Positions 5,805 to 8,617 of a stretch of 8,617 nucleotides of DNA are shown here, in pieces. The position numbers were made by a program, and so were the translations under genes. Position 1 is the stretch's first letter. Every line of letters starts with the position of its first letter. The DNA is from Actinomycetes bacterium (GTDB lineage Bacteria; Actinomycetota; Acidimicrobiia; Acidimicrobiales; RAAP-2): NCBI GenBank assembly GCA_021787255.1, contig JAJYMD010000119.1:1-8617 (forward strand), given 5' to 3'. Below the pieces are notes generated by a model, which saw only the letters and a program-made list of their open reading frames with translations, was not told the origin of the DNA and ran no database searches.

Positions 5805-6425
5805 TCAGGTGGTGCGTCGCGGCTCGTCGGACGTGTCCGTGCGCCGAGCGAGCCGCTCGCGTAGCGCATCGGCCTCCACGTCGAGACGTGCGAGCACCCC
5901 TCTCACGATGCGCCGTTCGGCCATCCCGCCGACCACGGGCAGCGCGACGACGAGGTCCCCCTCGAGCTGTCGCCGCGTGGACGCGCCTGCCGCGTCCAGA
6001 TCGGGGTGGTCGCCGCCTGCCGCGTCCAGATCGGGGTGGTCGCCGCCTGCCGCGTCCTCCTCGGGCACGAGCAGGAAGTCGGCGTGGCCGTGCAGGAGCC
6101 GCGGGTTTGCCTCCGCCGCGAATTCGAGCCGCCCGCCCGACTCGCCGACCACGTGCACCTCCTGGGTCCACGTCAGGCGTTCGCCTCCGATCAGGCGTTC
6201 GGCCAACGGGTCGAGGTGGCCGGTGAACTCGTAGCGCAGGAGGACCCCGCAGTCCGCAGGGCCGCCGTGGAGCCGCACGTCGGCGCCGCCCGCCGCCTCG
6301 ATGGAGCGCGCCTCGAGGAGCTCGAGGTCGGGAAGCTCGAGGGCTCGGTAGAAGTCGGGATCCGTCAGCACGGCGGCGACCGCCGCGGGCGGCGCGGGAA
6401 ACCGGTGCACGGCGGTGAAGCGCAC
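5805..6425 (-). CDS. DUF2505 family protein (START/SRPBCC-like fold)
   Basis: This 206-residue protein of unknown function matches the actinobacterial DUF2505 pattern: MRFTAVHRFPAPPAAVAAVL (1-20), DPDFYRALELPDLELLE (22-38), LRYEFTGHLDPLAERLIGG (63-81), RLTWTQE (83-89), the strand RRQLEGDLVVALPVVGGMAE (151-170) and a final helix RRIVRGVLARLDVEADALRERL (171-192). The family is thought to share the helix-grip fold that binds lipids or other hydrophobic ligands; the ligand is unknown. It has no signal peptide or membrane segment, so it is probably cytosolic. The GTG at 6425 starts the conserved motif directly, and the Shine-Dalgarno match is weak (GAGG abuts the start). Residues 124-147 are a tandem repeat of DAAGGDHPDL inserted between two predicted strands. 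It is transcribed divergently from the ABC1 kinase. Confidence 0.87.
   Translation of the reverse strand: MRFTAVHRFPAPPAAVAAVLTDPDFYRALELPDLELLEARSIEAAGGADVRLHGGPADCGVLLRYEFTGHLDPLAERLIGGERLTWTQEVHVVGESGGRLEFAAEANPRLLHGHADFLLVPEEDAAGGDHPDLDAAGGDHPDLDAAGASTRRQLEGDLVVALPVVGGMAERRIVRGVLARLDVEADALRERLARRTDTSDEPRRTT
5984..6057 (-). repeat. Perfect 30-bp tandem repeat, about 2.5 copies, inside the DUF2505 gene
   Basis: Bases 5984-6057 repeat with an exact 30-bp period and no mismatch across 74 bp. The unit is a multiple of three, so it adds ten residues (DAAGGDHPDL) per copy and keeps the frame: two full protein copies plus DAAG. The lack of any divergence, even at third codon positions, points to recent expansion by slippage or unequal recombination. 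Confidence 0.95.
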
Positions 6426-6441
6426 CTCGGCAGCGAGCCCT

Positions 6442-6466
6442 CAGGTCACCGTCGCGGCCAGGTCAC
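6442..6466. promoter_or_regulatory. Paired CAGGTCAC direct repeats upstream of the DUF2505 gene
   Basis: CAGGTCAC occurs at 6442-6449 and 6459-6466, a 17-bp repeat distance, 17 to 41 nt upstream of the DUF2505 start. The first copy extends to the small dyad GGTCACC. Direct repeats at this place and spacing could be operator half-sites; no regulator is identified. Confidence 0.3.
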
Positions 6467-6564
6467 GCAGACCGCGATCGTCGCCACGCGCCGCTGCACG
6501 TCTCGACACTACGACGCGCGGCGCACACGACCGGCCGTCGCACGAGGCGCGCAACGGCCAGCTC

Positions 6565-6576
6565 TGCGCCGGCGCA
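6565..6576. promoter_or_regulatory. 12-bp perfect palindrome upstream of the ABC1 kinase gene
   Basis: TGCGCCGGCGCA at 6565-6576 is a perfect palindrome. It covers the place where a -35 box would be if TATCGT (6592-6597) is the -10 box, and no TTG-like -35 is present there. That is a common position for a regulator site. In GC-rich DNA a chance palindrome is possible. Confidence 0.3.
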
Positions 6577-6591
6577 ATGGCCGTCAACCCG

Positions 6592-6609
6592 TATCGTCAC
6601 CTGGGTGAC
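6592..6609 (+). promoter_or_regulatory. Candidate -10 box and start-codon inverted repeat of the ABC1 kinase gene
   Basis: TATCGT (6592-6597) fits TAnnnT and is followed by exactly 7 nt before the GTG at 6605, the layout of a leaderless actinobacterial transcript. No Shine-Dalgarno sequence precedes that GTG. The inverted repeat GTCACC-TG-GGTGAC (6596-6609) spans the start codon and could be an operator or, if the mRNA is longer, a hairpin hiding the start. Confidence 0.35.
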
Positions 6610-8260
6610 ACGGGACGACGCCCCGAACGACGGCCCAGCGCTGCCGCCGACGCCTGCCGACCTCGAGTGGGGTGCGTTCTCCGACGACGCTCCCTGGATC
6701 GTCGACCCGACAGGTCTCGAATGGCGAAGCGGGCTCGCCGCGCTGCGCCTTGCGACTGCGGCAAAGACTCGAGCGCTCGCCCGAGCCCGTGCCCTGCCTC
6801 CGGTCGCAGCCGCGTGGCGCGTCGCCACCATCCTGGGTCCGGCACTGGGCATGTGGTACCTCGTCGATCGTCGCCACGGCAGGAGCCGGTCGCGCGGCGG
6901 GCTCTCCCGGAGGTTGCGGGTCGCGTTCGAACGTCTCGGTCCCACCTACATCAAGCTCGGCCAGATCCTCTCGGCCGGCGAGGGGGTCTTCCCCGAAGAG
7001 CTCGTCGAGGAGTTCCGCCTCTGCCGCGACCAGGTGCCGGCGGAGAGCTTCGAGACGGTCCGAGCGACGGTGGAAGAAGAGCTCGGACACCCGTTGGAGG
7101 ACGTGTTCTCGTCGTTCGAGGAGGTCCCGATCGCGGCGGCGTCGATCGCGCAGGTGCACGCGGCCCGCCTCGTGAGCGGCGAGGAGGTCGTGATCAAGGT
7201 CCAGCGCCCCCAGATCGCGCGTCAGGTCCGGCGCGACCTCTCGGTGATGGCATGGCTCGCGCCCTTCCTCGTCGGCAGGATCCCGGTCACGGCGCTCGCG
7301 AACCCGCCGGCCTTGATCGAGCTCTTCGCCGAGACGATCGGCGAAGAGCTCGACTTCCGTCTCGAAGCCGAGAACATGCTCGACGTCGCGCGCGTGCTCG
7401 CCCGAGCCGCTCCTACAAGAACGAGGCGCGCGCTCGTCGTCCCCCGCCCACATGCGAGGCTCGTGACCCGCCGAGTCCTCGTCATGGAACGGCTGCACGG
7501 CTACGCGTGGGGAGATGCCGCGACGATGCGTGCGGCCGGGATCGACACCGCCCAGGTGCTCATGGCCACGCTGATCGCCTTCTTGGAGGGGCTCGTCCTC
7601 CACGGGGTGTTCCACGGCGACCTGCACGCCGGCAACCTCCTCGTGCTCCCCGACGGGCAGGTGGCGCTGCTCGACTTCGGCATCACCGGCCGCCTCGACG
7701 AGCGCGGCCGACGGGGCCTCCTCCGGCTCGTCATGTCCGCTGCGACCAACGACGTGAGGTCCCAGGTCGAGGCCATGCGCGAGCTCGGCGCCCTGCCGGA
7801 GGACGTCGACGTGGACGCCGTCATCGCCGACCTGCGGCTGGACCAACCGGTCGTGGACCCCACCACCATGGACGTCGAGCAGCTCACCCGCGAGATCCGC
7901 GAGATGACCAAGTCGCTCCTCGGCCTTGGGGCCAGGATGCCCAAGGCGCTCATGCTCTTCGTGAAGGACATGCTGTTCATCGACAACGCGATGGCCACCA
8001 TGGCGCCCGACGTCGACGTTCTCGGTCAGACCGTCGCCATCCTCGCGCACCTCCAGTCGCGTCACGGCGAGCGCATCGCGCGCGATCTCGGCGTGAGCCC
8101 CTCAGCCCTCGGGGAGGTACAGGCCGCCGGCATCCGCAGCTCGTTCGGGCTTGGGGACGACGTCCAGCAGCTCACCCACCGCGAGATCCAAGCGCGCAGG
8201 CGGCTGATCAGCACGCGCCTGCGCGAGCAGCACCGATCGAAGGAGCGCGGCGAACGCTGA
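6605..8260 (+). CDS. ABC1/AarF/UbiB family atypical protein kinase
   Basis: This 551-residue ABC1 (AarF/UbiB) family protein has the expected motifs in order: KxGQ motif KLGQ (117-120), alanine-rich nucleotide loop AAASIAQVH (177-185), VIKVQRP with the invariant Lys198, ELDFRLEAEN (248-257), catalytic loop HGDLHAGN (337-344, Asp339) and LLDFGITG with the metal-binding Asp357. In UbiB-type members the KxGQ and alanine-rich elements replace normal kinase loops and favour ATPase over protein-kinase activity. Family members support isoprenoid-quinone or lipid metabolism; the substrate here is unknown. The UbiB-like C-terminal membrane helices are not evident, and the end is charged. A hydrophobic stretch near 72-87 could touch the membrane. 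The start GTG at 6605 is supported by the putative -10 box seven nt upstream and the lack of a Shine-Dalgarno sequence; an internal start cannot be excluded. It is divergent from DUF2505 and convergent with pspA. Confidence 0.93.
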   Translation: MTRDDAPNDGPALPPTPADLEWGAFSDDAPWIVDPTGLEWRSGLAALRLATAAKTRALARARALPPVAAAWRVATILGPALGMWYLVDRRHGRSRSRGGLSRRLRVAFERLGPTYIKLGQILSAGEGVFPEELVEEFRLCRDQVPAESFETVRATVEEELGHPLEDVFSSFEEVPIAAASIAQVHAARLVSGEEVVIKVQRPQIARQVRRDLSVMAWLAPFLVGRIPVTALANPPALIELFAETIGEELDFRLEAENMLDVARVLARAAPTRTRRALVVPRPHARLVTRRVLVMERLHGYAWGDAATMRAAGIDTAQVLMATLIAFLEGLVLHGVFHGDLHAGNLLVLPDGQVALLDFGITGRLDERGRRGLLRLVMSAATNDVRSQVEAMRELGALPEDVDVDAVIADLRLDQPVVDPTTMDVEQLTREIREMTKSLLGLGARMPKALMLFVKDMLFIDNAMATMAPDVDVLGQTVAILAHLQSRHGERIARDLGVSPSALGEVQAAGIRSSFGLGDDVQQLTHREIQARRRLISTRLREQHRSKERGER

Positions 8261-8301
8261 CCACGTCGCGCTCGATCCTCGATGCTCGGCGGTCCGAGAG
8301 G

Positions 8302-8317
8302 AGCCGGGAGCCCGGCT
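8302..8317. terminator. Palindromic hairpin between the convergent ABC1 kinase and pspA genes
   Basis: AGCCGGGAGCCCGGCT (8302-8317) is an inverted repeat that can fold as a 6-bp AGCCGG/CCGGCT stem with a GAGC loop. It lies 41 nt past the kinase stop and 27 nt past the pspA stop, in the only gap between the two genes. It can act on either strand. There is no T-run, so it is a candidate bidirectional terminator only. Confidence 0.45.
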
Positions 8318-8329
8318 ACGAACCACGCC

Positions 8330-8351
8330 AGAGCTACGTCAGAGCTACGTC
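8330..8351. repeat. 11-bp tandem duplication across the pspA stop codon
   Basis: AGAGCTACGTC occurs at 8330-8340 and again immediately at 8341-8351, without mismatch. The second copy contains the pspA stop (TAG at 8347-8345, minus strand) and the last codons. The copy outside the gene carries a second CTACG, so the duplication either created or duplicated the stop context. Confidence 0.9.
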
Positions 8352-8617
8352 GACGAAGCGGCGGGGGGAGCGGCAGGCGGGGCCGCACCCGACCCCAGTG
8401 CGCCGGAGGCACCGACCTGGGCCTTCAGCGCGGCAAGCTCCGCGTCCACGTTCGACTTCGCGCTGACCTCGTCCAGCTCCTTCTGGATGTCGTCGGTGGT
8501 GCCACCGACGTCCTCGAGCACCCCGGACTCGAGCAGCTCGTCGGTGGCCTGGGCCCGCGACTGCATGGTCGCGATCTTGTCCTGCGCCCGCTGCAACGCG
8601 GCGCCGGAGTCACTGAT
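8345..8617 (-). CDS. pspA: PspA/IM30 family protein (phage shock protein A-like), N-terminus outside window
   Basis: The frame is open to the right edge, so only the last 90 residues are visible. They match the C-terminal part of actinobacterial PspA proteins: a helical stretch ALQRAQDKIATMQSRAQATD (7-26), then ELLESGVLEDVGG (27-39), TDDIQKELDEVS (41-52) and VDAELAALKAQVG (57-69). An Ala/Pro-rich tail follows, ending AAPPAAPPAASST. PspA/IM30 proteins are ESCRT-III-like coiled-coil proteins that assemble on the inner face of the membrane and help maintain it under stress. Some actinobacterial members interact with partner proteins; none is visible here. A TTG at 8596 could be read as a start, but homology runs upstream of it and the visible helix would be cut, so this is a 5' partial gene. 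The Ala/Pro tail is low complexity and probably disordered. Confidence 0.87.
   Translation of the reverse strand: MSDSGAALQRAQDKIATMQSRAQATDELLESGVLEDVGGTTDDIQKELDEVSAKSNVDAELAALKAQVGASGALGSGAAPPAAPPAASST

Noticed and set aside
5984..6057. RTX-type calcium-binding repeats in the DUF2505 protein
   Set aside because: The unit is ten residues, not nine, lacks the GGxGxDxUx pattern, and the protein has no secretion features.
6584..8065. 493-codon open frame antisense to the ABC1 kinase
   Set aside because: The sense frame carries all ABC1 motifs in order; the antisense product is charged shadow sequence without motifs.
6605..8260. Naming the ABC1 kinase ubiB
   Set aside because: Actinobacteria generally use menaquinone, no ubiquinone genes are nearby, and UbiB-like C-terminal membrane helices are not evident. 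Only the family can be supported.
1..8617. Search for tRNA, rRNA, CRISPR arrays, transposases, attachment sites or defence genes
   Set aside because: None was seen by eye on either strand. The only direct repeats are the short ones reported, and every long frame is assigned to a housekeeping-type family.

Overview
The window is GC-rich and densely coded. It uses GTG and TTG starts, and its protein families fit a high-GC Gram-positive bacterium (Actinomycetota): a DUF2505 protein, an actinobacterial-type PspA tail and an ABC1 kinase without ubiquinone context. I cannot place it below phylum with confidence. No RNA genes, insertion sequences, CRISPR arrays or origins are visible.

Layout. (1) 1-1307, plus strand: the 3' part of a peptide-type ABC transporter ATPase. 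The C-terminal tail of a first DppD/OppD-like ATPase runs in frame, with no stop, into a complete DppF/OppF-like ATPase, so this reads as one tandem-ABC fusion that enters from the left edge. (2) 1313-5511, minus strand: the rest of a DppABC/OppABC-type importer, in transcription order a 644-residue substrate-binding protein (5511 to 3577), a DppB-like permease (3312 to 2356) and a DppC-like permease (2359 to 1313). The permeases overlap by 4 nt. The permease operon and the ATPase gene converge with only 5 nt between their stop codons. (3) 5512-5804: leader and promoter region of the binding-protein gene, with a good extended -10 promoter candidate, a purine-rich direct repeat and possible alternative RNA pairings. 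(4) 5805-6425, minus strand: a DUF2505 (START/SRPBCC-like) protein carrying a perfect in-frame 30-bp tandem repeat. (5) 6426-6604: divergent promoter region with several small repeats and palindromes. (6) 6605-8260, plus strand: an ABC1/AarF/UbiB-family atypical kinase, possibly made from a leaderless mRNA. (7) 8345-8617, minus strand: the C-terminal part of a PspA/IM30 family protein that enters from the right edge.

How the genes work together. The binding protein, two permeases and tandem ATPase contain every part of a type I peptide/nickel-family importer and most likely form one transporter, although it is transcribed as two converging units. DUF2505, the ABC1 kinase and PspA have no demonstrated link; a shared envelope or lipid theme is only a guess.

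I did not find a clearly undescribed system. The most worthwhile oddities are the fused ATPase with two four-cysteine motifs, the split convergent operon, a binding protein with no lipobox but three close cysteine pairs, strong use of the threonine codon ACA in that gene alone, and the expanding repeat in the DUF2505 gene.
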